Shown piece by piece: positions 44,533 to 55,332 of a DNA stretch of 64,000 bases. Where the stretch lies: assembly GCA_014706295.1 (NCBI GenBank), contig JACSVZ010000025.1:1860001-1924000 (forward strand). The letters run 5' to 3'. This DNA comes from Lycocorax pyrrhopterus obiensis (taxonomy: Eukaryota > Chordata > Aves > Passeriformes > Paradisaeidae). Every line of letters starts with the position of its first letter. Position 1 is the stretch's first letter. A model generated the notes under the pieces. That model was not told the origin of the DNA and ran no database searches. It saw only the letters and a program-made list of their open reading frames with translations. The translations under genes and the position numbers were made by a program.

Positions 44533-45291
44533 TCCCTCACCGGGGGGGCTCCATCCTTTATTCGATCCCTAAAATCTGTTCGAACCCCCGCCGTGTCCAT
44601 CCGTTCATTCGTACGCGCGGGTCTGCTCCTATCGGCGACACCGAGGGAGAAAGGAAAAAAAATAATTGAAACCATGGAAATGACAATAGAAATTTATAGG
44701 TAGGAAATATAAAAAAAAGAGATGACATAGAGGTCAAGTCACATAGCCAAAAATTATTTCCTTTCTAAAATAAGACAATTAAAAATGATAAAATAAAATT
44801 AAAGGGAATTATAAAATAAAAAGGTCTTTTTCCTCTCAAAAAATAAAATAGTAATCACAAGAAAGTAGCTTTTTAGAATAATTTTCTTTCAGCTTTAATT
44901 TTTAAAATTTATTAACAGTTTAAACAATTGCTTTAGAGGAATGTTTTCATACATGCTGTTGTTGGTTTTTTTTTCTTTTTGGAATCTGGGTTTAGCTCAC
45001 AGCCCAGTGGAATATCTGGGCTTAAGCTCAGTTTCCCAGATCTTGGGTTGAGGGCTTGCTTTGCAGCAGGGGGATGCAGAGGGAGGATGGGCACTGCTGC
45101 CTGCACTTGCCTCTCCATGCTGGTTTTCCATGCAGCAGGACAGAAGGGTTTCTCTGCTGGCACGTGGCTTCAAGTTGTTCATATTAAGGCAAAAACCTCA
45201 AAAGAGTCTGTGAAATGGTTGTTTTTAAGTTCAGTGAAATTTTGCCAAGTCCTGGCTGGAGCATTGCATGCTTTGGCACAGTGCTGAAGGA

Positions 45292-45552
45292 ATCCTAGAA
45301 TCCCAGAATGGTTTGGGCTGGAAAGGACCTTAAAGCTCATTTTGTTCTCAGGGCCTGCACCAGTTTGCTCCAAGCCCCATCAAACTTGGACTTGAACACT
45401 TCAAGGGATGGGGCAGCCACAGCTTCCATGGGCACCCTGTGCCGGGGCCTCCCCACCCTCACAGGGAAGAATTCCTTCCCAATATCCCATCTAACCCTGC
45501 CCTCTGGCATTCCCTTGGTCCTGTCCCTCCAGGCCCTTGTCCCAAGTCCCTT
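45292..45552 (-). mobile_element. CR1 LINE 3' fragment
   Basis: AATCCCAGAATGGTTTGGGC, GGATGGGGCAGCCACAGCTT and TTCCTTCCCAATATCCCATC are CR1 3' blocks in antisense. The copy ends where ERV pol-like sequence begins. Confidence 0.93.
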
Positions 45553-45554
45553 AG

Positions 45555-45776
45555 GTGGTCCATGCCACGTTAGCTGAAGAGGCAGGATCAGTCCTTCCCA
45601 CACCTGAACCCACAATCTGGCAATATAACGACGATATTCTGCTCAGGGGACCGAAGGAGGAAACGCTTGGCCAAACAAGCAACGACACTGTCCAGCATTT
45701 ACATGAATTAAATATCCACATCCCTGACTCAGCATGGCAAGCACCAAGGCAAGAGGCTACATTTTTAGGCACCTGA
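45555..45776 (+). pseudogene. ERV-L-like reverse transcriptase remnant
   Basis: A 73-residue open frame carries the RT palm active-site box in the variant form QYNDDILLRG and the downstream ATFLG block typical of ERV-L pol. No upstream or downstream pol, gag or env is visible. It is a short non-functional fragment beside CR1. Confidence 0.7.
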
Positions 45777-46889
45777 TGATTAGGAGGAGGGAAAATGGGG
45801 CCGTCTGGCACAGAAGAAGAAGGAGAGAAAAAATAAGGGGAAGAGAAGAACGAAAGAAAAGAAGAAAACAGAAAAGAAAATCCCCGGTGTGGAGCTCGTG
45901 TCAGAAGAATAATAAAGCATCAGCTGTTTCATTTACTGCTCTGTGGGACCAACCACCCCACGTGCAGGGGCACCCACCACCCTTCACAGCTGTTCTGTTA
46001 TTTTTTCACTTGTACCTTCTCACATCCATCTCTCCTTATTGGTGAAAGTGGAATGGTTAAAACTAAAAGGGAAGTAGCTCATTTTGGAATCTCTGCCCTG
46101 TACAACTATCTTAAATGCCTGAAACTTCATGGGGAAAGTGTTAAAAAATATCAAAGCTGTGTAAATATGGGTGTGAGGAGTAGAAATAGAGGGAAAAAAA
46201 TCTCATTTTTACTGATATTGAATATATATATATATATAGATACGACTTGATTTCAAACTAAAAAGTTGTATATACTACATAATACAAAGGACTTTATGAT
46301 ACAAGAAACTGAATAGAGAGACACAGGGTGTCTAAATAGAGATTGCATGCAAGCAGATAACTGAATAAATGTAAGTAGATTTTTAAGTAAAAATAGAGAA
46401 GTCTAAAATGATCTCAAAGGGCCAAAATACATCAGTCTCAACCAACAGCCTGTGTAGATGTGCTATGTAGGTGCTAATATAAGTGTAAATAGATTTAAGA
46501 GTCAATAGATATGTAAGTATACATAGATATTCTTATAAATAGATATTCTATACAATAGGAGTGAATAGAATTAAATAGATGAGTGTAAATATATAAACGG
46601 GGGGGTGGGGCAGGGGGAATAACAAAACAATTTTGGGGAAAAACTCCCATTTTGGGGCTCCTGGGAAAGTCAAATCCTTTCCTAGATTTTCACAGCCAGA
46701 AAGCAAAACCTCCCCACATTTTCACGCACAAAACCAAAACCCAAAAATCACCTGGAATTGTGGAAAAGCACTGGAAAGCCTCCAAACTGAGTATTTTGGA
46801 AAAGGAAACCCCCTCCCTTTTTATATGACAGGAAAGAAAAAACCACGACCACCACCGAACTCCGCACTTTGGGGTGAAACAATGGCCCC

Positions 46890-47300
46890 CCGCGTGTGCC
46901 CCGCGTGTCCCCGCATGCCCCCGAGTGTCCCCGCGTGTCCCCACGTGTCCCCGCCTGCCCCCCCACAGGTCCCCCCGCATGCCCTCGAGTGTCCCCGCGT
47001 ATCCCTCTGCATGTCCCCGCATGCCCCCGAGTGTCCCCGCGTGTCCCCACCTGTCTCCGCGTGTCCCCCCGCATGTCCCCGCGTGTCCCCGCATGGCCCC
47101 GCATGTCCCCGCGTCTCCCCCCGCATGTCCCCGCGTAGCCCCGCGTGTCCCCCCGCGTGTCTCCGCGTGTCCCCCCGCGTGTCTCCGCGTGTCCCCCCCG
47201 TGTCCCCGCATGTCCCCGCATGTCCCCGCGCATGTCCCCCCCGTGTTCCCCCGCATGTCCCCGCGTGTCCCCGCATGTCCCCCCCCATGTCCCCGCCTGT
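46890..47300. repeat. Second ten-base minisatellite (GTGTCCCCGC unit)
   Basis: GTGTCCCCGC, ATGTCCCCGC and GTGCCCCCGA decamers recur for about 400 bp, with small length changes, unlike the array at 31,271. On the minus strand, GGGG runs every ten bases are G-quadruplex-prone. Confidence 0.92.
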
Positions 47301-47950
47301 CCCCCGCCCTCCCGGGGCTCCCCCGCCGCGTCCCCCGAGCCCCGGGCCGTTCCCACGCTCGCGGCTGCCACCGAGCGGCCAAAGCGCGGGACTGCAGCTC
47401 GGTGCCCCCGCAGTGCTCCCGCCGGCGGTACCGGCAGCGCGGGGCCCGGCAGCAGCGGCCAAGCACCGGGACCGGCGTGGCTGAGCCCCGGGAACAGCCT
47501 CGCGGAGCCCCTGGAACAGCCTGGCGGAGCCCCGGGAACAGCCTGGCGGCGGCAGCGGCGGGTGAGGCTCGCGGTCCCGGCGCTGGTGAGACGAGCGGCC
47601 CCTCGGCGGTGCGGCGGCGTCTCCGCGGACCCGCCCGGGGCTGTGAGGCGGCGGCTGCAGCCCACCCGCCGCGGCTCCCGGTACAGCGGGGCCTGGAGGA
47701 GGCGGACACTCCCCGGGACAGGCGCCTCATCTTGCCAGAGCTCCCTTGAGCTGTCCCGGCTCCGTGGCCCGGAGGCCTTTTCCGCCAGCGCTGTGGGACA
47801 CCCGCGTGAGCCTCGGGGCACAGGCACCGCCGAGCCCCGGGAGCTGCGGGGGGAGAAAGGAGCGCCTGAACTCGTAAAGGCTCCCGCGAGCACCGAAACC
47901 AAGAGCTGCGGGCAGTGACGGAACCGCGGGGAGCTGCTGCCTTTTCTGTG
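47300..47950. promoter_or_regulatory. CpG island with a triplicated 20-bp motif
   Basis: Dense CpG. GAGCCCCGGGAACAGCCTGG and close variants occur three times at 47,483-47,545. A donor-like GGGTGAGG follows at about 47,559. It could be a promoter for a + strand transcript (possibly a distant 5' exon of the deubiquitinase at 55 kb), but no transcript is demonstrable. Confidence 0.45.
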
Positions 47951-48195
47951 CCCTGGGACGTCCCCCTTCCCTCCCCTTTCCCACACCGCTGCATTTTCTC
48001 TCTCCTCCCCTGTACCTGCTTTGTCCATTTCGCTCTGACCGGCTCCTTGTCCCCATCTTTTAGGTCCTCTCCTCAGGGACCAGGGTGATGATATCTTGCA
48101 AACATGAAACAAGACCGGGGATGTGTTTAAACTCAAGCCTTAATACTAAATAATCTCACTTTGGATTCTTACTGCACTTTCCATCAAGAGTTCTA

Positions 48196-48501
48196 TTAAA
48201 AATAAGAAACAAAAGAGTCCACTTTCCCCCATTTTGGCTCCAGGCTCCAGAAGCTTTCACCATGCCACAGCTCAGTTCCCACAGCCTTGGGCGTCGGGAT
48301 GCTGCTGTGCTGGGGTGCCGGTGCTCCGGGGTGCTGGTGGCCGCAGGACGATGGGGTGGCAGAATGTGGGTGGCCACGGGGTTTGTGAGCTGGTGGCCCT
48401 GGCCCCTGGCCGCTCGCCAGGACACAGGGCGCTGGGCCAGGGAACAGGGCGAGTGTGGTTGGGCCTGGCTGCTTCACCTGCAGGATGATCCTCTGCGGCA
48501 C
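48196..48501 (-). CDS. Uncharacterised gene, possible last exon
   Basis: Acceptor CCGGTGTCCAG. Reads VPQRIILQVKQPGPTTLALF and continues Pro/His-rich to a stop at 48198-48196. Only the first 40 residues look convincingly coding. A further splice could remove the rest. No canonical AATAAA follows closely. Confidence 0.38.
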   Translation of the reverse strand: MPQRIILQVKQPGPTTLALFPGPAPCVLASGQGPGPPAHKPRGHPHSATPSSCGHQHPGAPAPQHSSIPTPKAVGTELWHGESFWSLEPKWGKVDSFVSYF

Positions 48502-51500
48502 CTGGACACCGGTGAGAAACAACACAAAAAATGAGAATGCGCCCTAAATCTGGTGCCTTTTAACCTGCAAACTGCTTGAGGTTGGTTTGAACGCGTGAGG
48601 AGGAAGGGACTCTCTCCCGCCACCAGTGCGTACAAGGAAGGACAAAAAGGGTCAGATTTGAGGACCTTCGAGGGTTTTCCAAACTTAAGGACTCCAGGAT
48701 TCAAAAAAGGTGCTGCAGTACTGCCCCTCTCAGGGCCTGAACCCCAGAAATGGGCCTGTGTGCCCCAAACCCACAAATCGGGGGTCTACAGAGGGAGGTG
48801 AAGACTGAGCTAAATAAAAGCTCAGGTATTGGGGTCTTTGTCCCCCTTCCTCTTCCCTCTTCCCAGGCGAAAGAACCAAAGGAAAAGAAACAGGACTAAA
48901 ATAACAGAATAGAAAAGAAATAAAAAGACACAGAATGAAAAGAATTAGCAAAATTAAAATCCACAGGAATTTCGAGAAATAGAAATAGGCCTAAAAGAAC
49001 TAAAAAATAAAACTGAAAACCAGAACTTCAAACCGCAGAACTACAGAAGCCCGTCCGGCACATCCGGAGAGCATGGAAGTGGCCCCAGGTGGTCGCCACG
49101 CCGAGGGCTGCACTTGCCTGCTGGAGGAGCACGACCCGAGGCGCTGGCAGGGCGGCGGCCGTCACCTGCTGTCCCCCGAGCTGAGCGGGCCCGATGCCCA
49201 GCTGGCGGCCGGCCGAGGGCCGCAGGTGCTGCACCAAGGGCTGGGCGCTGCCGGCCGCGCTGAGGAGGAGCTGCGGGCCCAGGGCCGCGTGGCTGCCGCC
49301 GGGGCAGAGCTGCGGGGCAGAGCTGCGGGAAGCCGCGGGCCCCGCGGGCTGTGGGGCCGGCTGGAAGCTGCCCGGCTCCCGCTTGGCCTCGGCCTCCAGC
49401 AGCTGCTCGGTGATGCCCGCTGCCCACAGGCACTGCTGGAGCAGGTCCCGGGGCGGCCCCGCCGCGGCCCCGCCGCCCCACGGGCAGCCCGGGCCGGCGG
49501 CCTCAGGCGGGGCCAGGCCGCTGCTGCTGGCCACGGGCCGGCTCAGCTCGGCGCTCGGGGAGGGCTCCCAGACCTGGGAAATGCATGAAAAACACACGGA
49601 GGGGGCTGAAAATGATGCGAGTGAAAATGATGCGAGTGCAAGGAAAGGCTCTGGAAGGAGAAACTTAGGAAAGGCCTACTCCAGCGCCTTCAGAAAAGGC
49701 GCTGGCTGCATCCTCTGTGATGAGAGAGCAGCACAGTCGGTCTGGAATGACAAACATTTATTTGGTGCAGAATTAAAAAAAAATGGGGGAAAAAAGAGGG
49801 CGCAGTGATGAGGGGCAGCCCCAGAAAGCACCAAGCTCTCCCCAGCAGTAGGGCAGCAGCTCTCCCCAGTTTTGGCTCAAAACACCCCAAAATCCCTGCT
49901 GGTGGCACCGCATGAGCAGCGGCAGGAACTCAGACCTAGAAAGACCATGACTTTTGGGGAGGTTTGATGTAAAAACCCAGTTTTTATTTTAAAAAAATGT
50001 TTGTGTTATGGAAGTTTGCGTGGGTTTGGGGAGGGAGCTGAGCTGTCACTCACCTTTCTGGATCCAGGCAAAAAATTGTTCAAGGCCTGAGGATCACTGC
50101 AAAAAACAGAAAAAGGTTTAGGGAGGAAGTGCCAACACCTAATTAACAAATTAATGTTAATAAATGCTACAACTAATGATGGACACACATTAATGGTCCA
50201 AGAATGATGTTTTATGACCAATTTAAATGATCAAGTGGATGCTCAGAGGCCAGTTTTTGCCTCCTATATCACTCACACCCACTTATTCTCCTTTACCCCC
50301 ATAATGGTACAAATCAACAATTATTGACAGTTTCATGATCAGGACAAGAAGTGAACCATTTGGCAAAATATTTTTTGGGCAGCAAATGCAGCCCTAAATG
50401 CCATAGTTTTGGGTAAAATAACTGAAAAATGGGATTTATTCCCATTCCATCATGATCCTCTGTACTATGGGGTGTTTCCAAACCTTTGGAGGATGTTTTC
50501 CACCCATTTCAGGACATCTCAGCCCTTTTGGAGGACACCTCAGGTGGGTTTTGACTCTGGGAGACCCAGCCCAGCACCAGAGAAGCCCTGATGGAGATTG
50601 AGGGTGGTAGAATCCCCTTTCCCATCCCAAACTTGTGGGACTTACTAAAGTACATCTGGCACGCCCCAGCTGCCATTGGCATCTCTGTCAACTGCAAAGA
50701 ACACAGAGAGAAGGCTGTGTCAGGAGAGCAGGGGGCTGATGATGATGCTGATGCTGATGATGGTGACCAGACCAGCAGACACCTCAAGAGGAGGGTCCAC
50801 TACTCCGAGGGGCATCAACCCACAACCAGCAACCTGGAGAGGTTTCAGGGTGGTTCCCCGTCTGTCCACTGGATGGATTTCACTCCGAGTTCTCCCAGCA
50901 GGAGCTCACGTTTCACTCTGAAACCCAAACCAGCAGGCTTTGGGCTCGTTTTCGGCTTACCAAGGGGCACTGGTGACCCTTGCTGGCTGGGCCTGGCATG
51001 GGATGGTCCTGGAGATCCTAAACACCGGCAGGACCTGGATCCAGATGCTGGCAAAGCTTGGCAAGAACTCACCTTTAACATCCCTTATTTATGCACTTTT
51101 ATCCCTAAAATTCCACTGTGGCAAAATGGATTTGGAAGGATTTGAGGATTTTCTGACGATAACCTGCAATCAGCACCAGGTCGCCTCCTCCTAAACCCCT
51201 TTTGATGAGCAGATCTGGGAAACTGTGTTTTTGGGGTTGTTCTTTGATGTTTTCCCTCTTTTCTGCAGATCTGAGCTGGATTTGGAGGTGCAGCAATATG
51301 AAACTACTAATAAAAATCAAGGAAAACAGGAAAGCAAACATCCACTACATCACTAAACTCTAAAGATAAAAATACCTTCCGCTATCATCCCCAGAAATTA
51401 TATTTATGAAGATTTCCCCCTTGTCACTCCCCAGTGGGGGGATACGTGCAGAAAGATGTTTTGCAGCTACCTGGATCTCTGTGAGAGGGGTTGAGTGAGT

Positions 51501-51537
51501 TAAAGCCAGTGATCAGAGAGATGAGGGATGGCAGCCC
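48196..51537 (-). CDS. Uncharacterised five-exon gene, Pro/Gln/Ala-rich protein (partial)
   Basis: I do not recognise this protein. Putative exons in transcript order are 51537-51471, 50691-50646, 50096-50054, 49573-49118 and 48501-48196. Their 918 nt join in one open frame of 305 residues plus stop. The 46-nt and 43-nt exons are closed in the other phases, so the chain is not free to choose its frame. Splice sites are good: TTCTTTGCAG, TTTTTTGCAG and TTTCCCAG acceptors, and GTAAGT and GTGAGT donors. The fourth exon ends in CAG followed by GCAAGT, a consensus GC donor. A GT donor 48 nt earlier would also keep phase. The protein starts GLPSLISLITGFNSLNPSHR, includes VPDVLYDPQALNNFLPGSRK, and then turns rich in Ala, Pro, Gln, Ser and Leu, like a transcription-factor activation region. 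The 5' end and start codon are not found, and the last exon may be misread. Confidence 0.5.
49118..49573 (-). CDS. Uncharacterised gene, large GC-rich exon
   Basis: Acceptor ATGCATTTCCCAG. 152 codons from VWEPSPSAELSRPVASSS to LPAPRVVLLQQ, rich in Ala, Gly, Pro, Gln, Ser and Leu. The donor is CAG then GCAAGT, with an alternative GTGACG donor at 49165. Confidence 0.55.
50054..50096 (-). CDS. Uncharacterised gene, 43-nt exon
   Basis: Acceptor TTTTTTGCAG, donor GTGAGT. Reads YDPQALNNFLPGSRK after completing the split Tyr codon and ends in phase 0. Confidence 0.58.
50646..50691 (-). CDS. Uncharacterised gene, 46-nt exon
   Basis: Acceptor TGTTCTTTGCAG, donor GTAAGT. In phase it reads VDRDANGSWGVPDVL plus two bases. 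The second phase hits a stop in the next exon and the third stops inside this exon. Confidence 0.55.
51471..51537 (-). CDS. Uncharacterised gene, first visible exon
   Basis: Frame: GLPSLISLITGFNSLNPSHR then DP and one base. Donor GTAGCT. The acceptor CCTTGCAG is chosen, but the frame stays open upstream to 51,610, so the exon may begin earlier. Confidence 0.45.
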
Positions 51538-51839
51538 CTGCAAGGTGATCTCGGGGGTGCTCGATGGAGGCCCAGGAATCACATTGGGCGGCACAAGGGC
51601 AAAATGCCCTTAAATTAGACCCGAAATATTCCATATTATTTTCAGTGGTTCCAAAGGAGCACAGTTCTCACTAATTAAGGTGCAGGAGTGAACGCCGGGG
51701 CCTGAAAATAACCTTTAAAATAACCTTGAAAATCATCATTAAATCCCTGCAGGGGTCAGAATTCTCCCTGTAAATGTAAATATCTGATACGCCTTAAATA
51801 AAACGCTTACTTTGATCCAGAGGGATCAGGGAAACAAGG

Positions 51840-52110
51840 ATGCTACGTGGGCGGCACCTGGCCATGGCTGAGGGCAAAATTCCCTTGCTGGCACGTGGTC
51901 ATTTGGTCATTTCCATGGCTGGCACCTGGTTCTGTCCGAGGGCTGCATTAGCGGGGACTGGGCGGGTCTTGGGGTCCAAGTTCTGTTGTTGGCAACCGAT
52001 CCCGGGACCAAGGTCAATGTTCCCTTGTGGGCACCCAGTCGTGTCTGGGGGCCGTGCTCCGTTGCCATGGGAGAGGAGCAGGAGTGATGCCGTGTGCCCC
52101 AGCTGTGAGC
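51840..52110. repeat. Degenerate repeat (TTCCCTTGCTGGCACGTGG-like)
   Basis: CCTTG/GTTG then TGGCAC(C)TGG-type phrases recur at about 35-50 bp spacing. An open minus-strand frame runs through it but is best explained by the repeat. Confidence 0.5.
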
Positions 52111-54030
52111 AGGGCAATCGCTAATAAAACGGCTTCAAAGTCAATCAGAAGTTGAAGAATAAGGGATTTGATGTGTTTTCCCTGTTGTCAAGGCAGAACA
52201 AAACCAAAAGACAGCAATAACACCCCATGGAGTGATGAAATGCTGCCTCAAATGGCCCCTTCTCACCCCTTTCTAACCCAAAGAACATTTTGGATCAGTT
52301 TCAGTCAAAACAGCAATTCCCTGGAGCCACAGTGAGTGTCCCTCATCTTGCAGCCTCCCTGCAGGGAGGCCGGCGCCCTCCTTCCACCTCCAGCATTCAG
52401 GATTTTGTAGCTTTTAATTAATTCTTACCCCTAAAACCACACTTTACAGGGTCACAAGAGTATGAAGATTAAGTTATTGGAAGAGTTAAAACTCTTTCTG
52501 AGGCAGGAAGTGGAGGAAAAATGTTTTTAACTTCATGGTGTGAGACAAGGTGATAAAAAATGGGCATTTTTATGATTTTGCTTCACAAGATCTGGATGAA
52601 ATTGCTTTTTTTACAAAAATGTGGATTGTCCTGGGCCTCTGCAGAGGACCTTATGTGTCTGAAACACTTTAATCCTCATGTGGTTCAGTGAGGAGTGTCA
52701 TGAAGCTGAAAACCTGTAAGCTGAGAGACACTTGGGGGTATAAAATAACTTGAAAAAATGAAATAAAAGTCAAATGAAGCCCTTCCAACTTATTTCTGTG
52801 GCCAATTTTCACTCACAGGATGATTTCCACCCTGGACCCCTGTCCAAGGGGGATATTTTGGAGTATTTGGTTGTGAGATGAGGAAACAATGGGATTCAGC
52901 AAAGGGGTCACGTGGGAATGATGCCAAAATCATGGATTTATTGCCATTGGCCTTCCATGGCACTTCACACCTTGGTAAAGTAAAACCTGGTCACTGGAGC
53001 ACTTGGGAAACACATTGGGATCCACAGGGAAACATCCTTGGAGAAACCATCTTAATGCAGCTTGTTAATTACCACCGCTAAATCCATCTCCGTACAAATA
53101 AAGCATTACAGTGTTGTTTAATTAGCACAAGCCTGTGAGGGTCCACCCACCAGCGTGAGGCAGACCAAGACTTCTGGAGCGGGATGGATCCCACCTTCAC
53201 GACGCTGTGTGTCACAGAATTGTCACAGCAGTGGCGGAGATGTGGAACCTGTGGCTGGCGATTGTGATCTCACCTGTGCAATGCTTGGTGTCCTGAGGAG
53301 CGGGCCAGCAAAAGCTGGCCATTGGGGTAACTTGGCTCCTTCCCCTGCTTCTTGCATGCCTGCCTTTTTCCAAGTATTCTTTGTCCTTGGCAGCAGCTAC
53401 AAGCACCAACAAAACGCTTTTGACAGCTGAAGGTGCTTTTTGGGTAACTTTTGGGGTTTTTGAAATCATTTTATTGAGCTACAAATATTTCCTTTCCCAA
53501 CAGGTGATCTTCCTGGAGGAGGTCCTGATATCCTTTGTCATCCAAAGCTTTTCACTCCGTACCTGAGAGGAGCAATGGCTACAACAGGGAATGACTTCTT
53601 TGAGTAACATTTTCACCAGCTGGCTTGGACTTCGGGAATGCCCACGGATGAAGGACATGGCCGCTGCTCCATCCCTAAGTGTTGATGTGCTGACAGCTTG
53701 GAGTGAATTCTGGGGCATTCCTTGAGAGCAGCCAGGCCCAGGTGTTGCTTGTTTTCATCACATTACAATCAGGAAAAGTGAAGATCTGATAATCCAAGGC
53801 TCTAGAGGGAAAGGAAGGTGGCCTGAGGCGCAGAAATCAGTGTGGATTTGTTGGACATTTGGCAGATTAAACAGGGGAACAGACTTTTCCAGAACTGTTT
53901 CCCTGTCAGTAGATGTCAACGGGGTGTTAGGCTTCCCCTGATGTTTCTGGGTTGGTGGTTAGAACTTTGTCCTTGGTGTCATATAGGGAACTCAGCATTT
54001 AAAAAAGCTTTCAAGCAACAATATTCACAT
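52111..54030. other. Intergenic stretch before CR1 and the USP gene
   Basis: About 1.9 kb with no exon I can support, no recognised transposon and no strong simple repeat. Confidence 0.55.
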
Positions 54031-54032
54031 AA

Positions 54033-55070
54033 AGAATCACAGAGTCAATTAGTTTGGAAAAGACCTCTGAGGTCATCGAGTCCAACCTTTGACCAAACAC
54101 CACGATGTCAACCAGACCATGGCACTAAGCACCACGCCCAGTCTTTTCTTAAATACCTCAGGGATGGTGACCCCATCACCCCCCTGGGCAGCCCGTTCCA
54201 ATATCTAATCACTCTTTCTGTGAAGAAATTCCTCCTGATGTCCAACCTGAACCTCCCCTTGGAGAGCTCAAGACTATATGTCCTCTTGTCCTATCGGTAG
54301 TTGCCTGGGAAAAGAGGCCAACCCCCACCTGGCTACAACCTCCTTTTGGGTAGTCATAGAAAGTGATAAAGTCACCCGAGCCTTCTTTTCTTCAGGATAA
54401 AATATCCCAGTTCCCTTAGCTGCTCCTCATAGGATTTACCCTCTAGGCCCTTCCCCAGCTTCCCCACCCTTCTTTGGACATGCTCCAGCACATCAATGTC
54501 TTTCCTGACCTGAGGAGCCCCAAACTAGACACAGCACTCGAGGTGTGGCCTCACCAGTGCCAAGTACAGAGGGACAATCACTTCCCTGGTCCTGCTGGCC
54601 ACACTACTCCTGATACAAGCCAGGATGCCATTGGCCTTCTTGGCCCCCTGGGCAACGGCTGCCTCATGTTCAGCCACTGTTGACCAGCACCCCCAGGTCC
54701 TTCTCGCCTGGGCCACTTTCTAACCACTCTGCCCCCAGCCTGGAGCGCTGCATGGGGTTATTGTGACCAAAGTGTAGGACCTGGCACTTGGTGTTGTTGA
54801 ACCTCATACTGTTGGTCTCGTTCCATTGATCCAGCCTGTTCAGATCCCTCTGCAGAGCCCTCCTACCCTCCAGCAGATAGACACTCACACCAAATTTGGT
54901 GTGGTCTGTGAATTTACTGAGGGTACACACGATCACCTCATCCAGATCATTAGTAAAGATATTAAACAGGAGCTGGGCCCAACACTAATCCCTGGGGGAC
55001 AAAGTGATCAGATGCCAACTAGATGCAGTACCATTCACCACCACTCTCTGGGCCGTGCCTGGCCATTACC
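54033..55070 (-). mobile_element. CR1 LINE, about 1 kb (end of ORF2 plus 3' UTR)
   Basis: Reverse-complement CR1. The minus strand encodes ORF2 C-terminal blocks ([45 protein letters not shown]) broken by frameshifts. The 3' UTR ends near 54,033 at AATCACAGAG. It stops about 60 bp before the first USP exon. Confidence 0.95.
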
Positions 55071-55131
55071 CAGGGAAAAGTGCATCTGTCACCTATTGTC
55101 TTACCTCTTTTCAAATGTTGTTTGCCTGCAG

Positions 55132-55332
55132 TCATTGGCAAGGGAATGAATCCACCAAGAAAGATCCTTTTCCCCCCCGAGAAGATTTGCATGGCCTGGC
55201 GGCAGAAACGAAGACCTGGAGCAGGACTTTACAACCTTGGTAGTACGTGCTACCTCAACGTCATCCTGCAATGCCTGACATACACACCCCCTCTGGCTAA
55301 TTACCTGCTCTCTCGTCGGCACAGCCGCTTCT
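55132..55332 (+). CDS. USP-like exon 1 (catalytic Cys)
   Basis: Acceptor TTTGCCTGCAG, donor GTGAGT. Contains [32 protein letters not shown] and [19 protein letters not shown]. The acceptor implies a 5' non-coding or coding exon upstream. Confidence 0.9.

Larger units (their letters stand above)
44560..48159. other. Intergenic interval upstream of FEZ1
   Basis: Holds CR1 (45292-45552), an ERV-L pol remnant (45555-45776), a purine-rich tract (45,780-45,890), a (TA)n run near 46,218, a decamer array (46890-47300) and a CpG island (47300-47950). No gene is supported. Confidence 0.7.

Noticed and set aside
42554..44669. Very long + strand open frames of more than 600 codons
   Set aside because: They translate CA-rich and GC-rich minisatellites into His/Thr and Pro/Ala repeats. 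No splice or family signal, and they run antisense to the FEZ1 promoter.
46690..48136. Long minus- and plus-strand frames across the CpG island
   Set aside because: Driven by the ten-base CCCCGC array and high GC. No supported splice sites or known domain.
51899..52117. 72-residue minus-strand frame ending VPAMEMTK
   Set aside because: Considered as an upstream exon of the unnamed gene. The DNA is an internally repeated 35-50-bp unit and no clean acceptor was found.
53479..53718. 79-residue minus-strand frame
   Set aside because: Weak splice sites and no join in phase with the unnamed gene.
54525..54936. Reverse-transcriptase-like open frames
   Set aside because: Real similarity, but they are decayed CR1 ORF2 with frameshifts, so listed as a mobile element rather than a gene.
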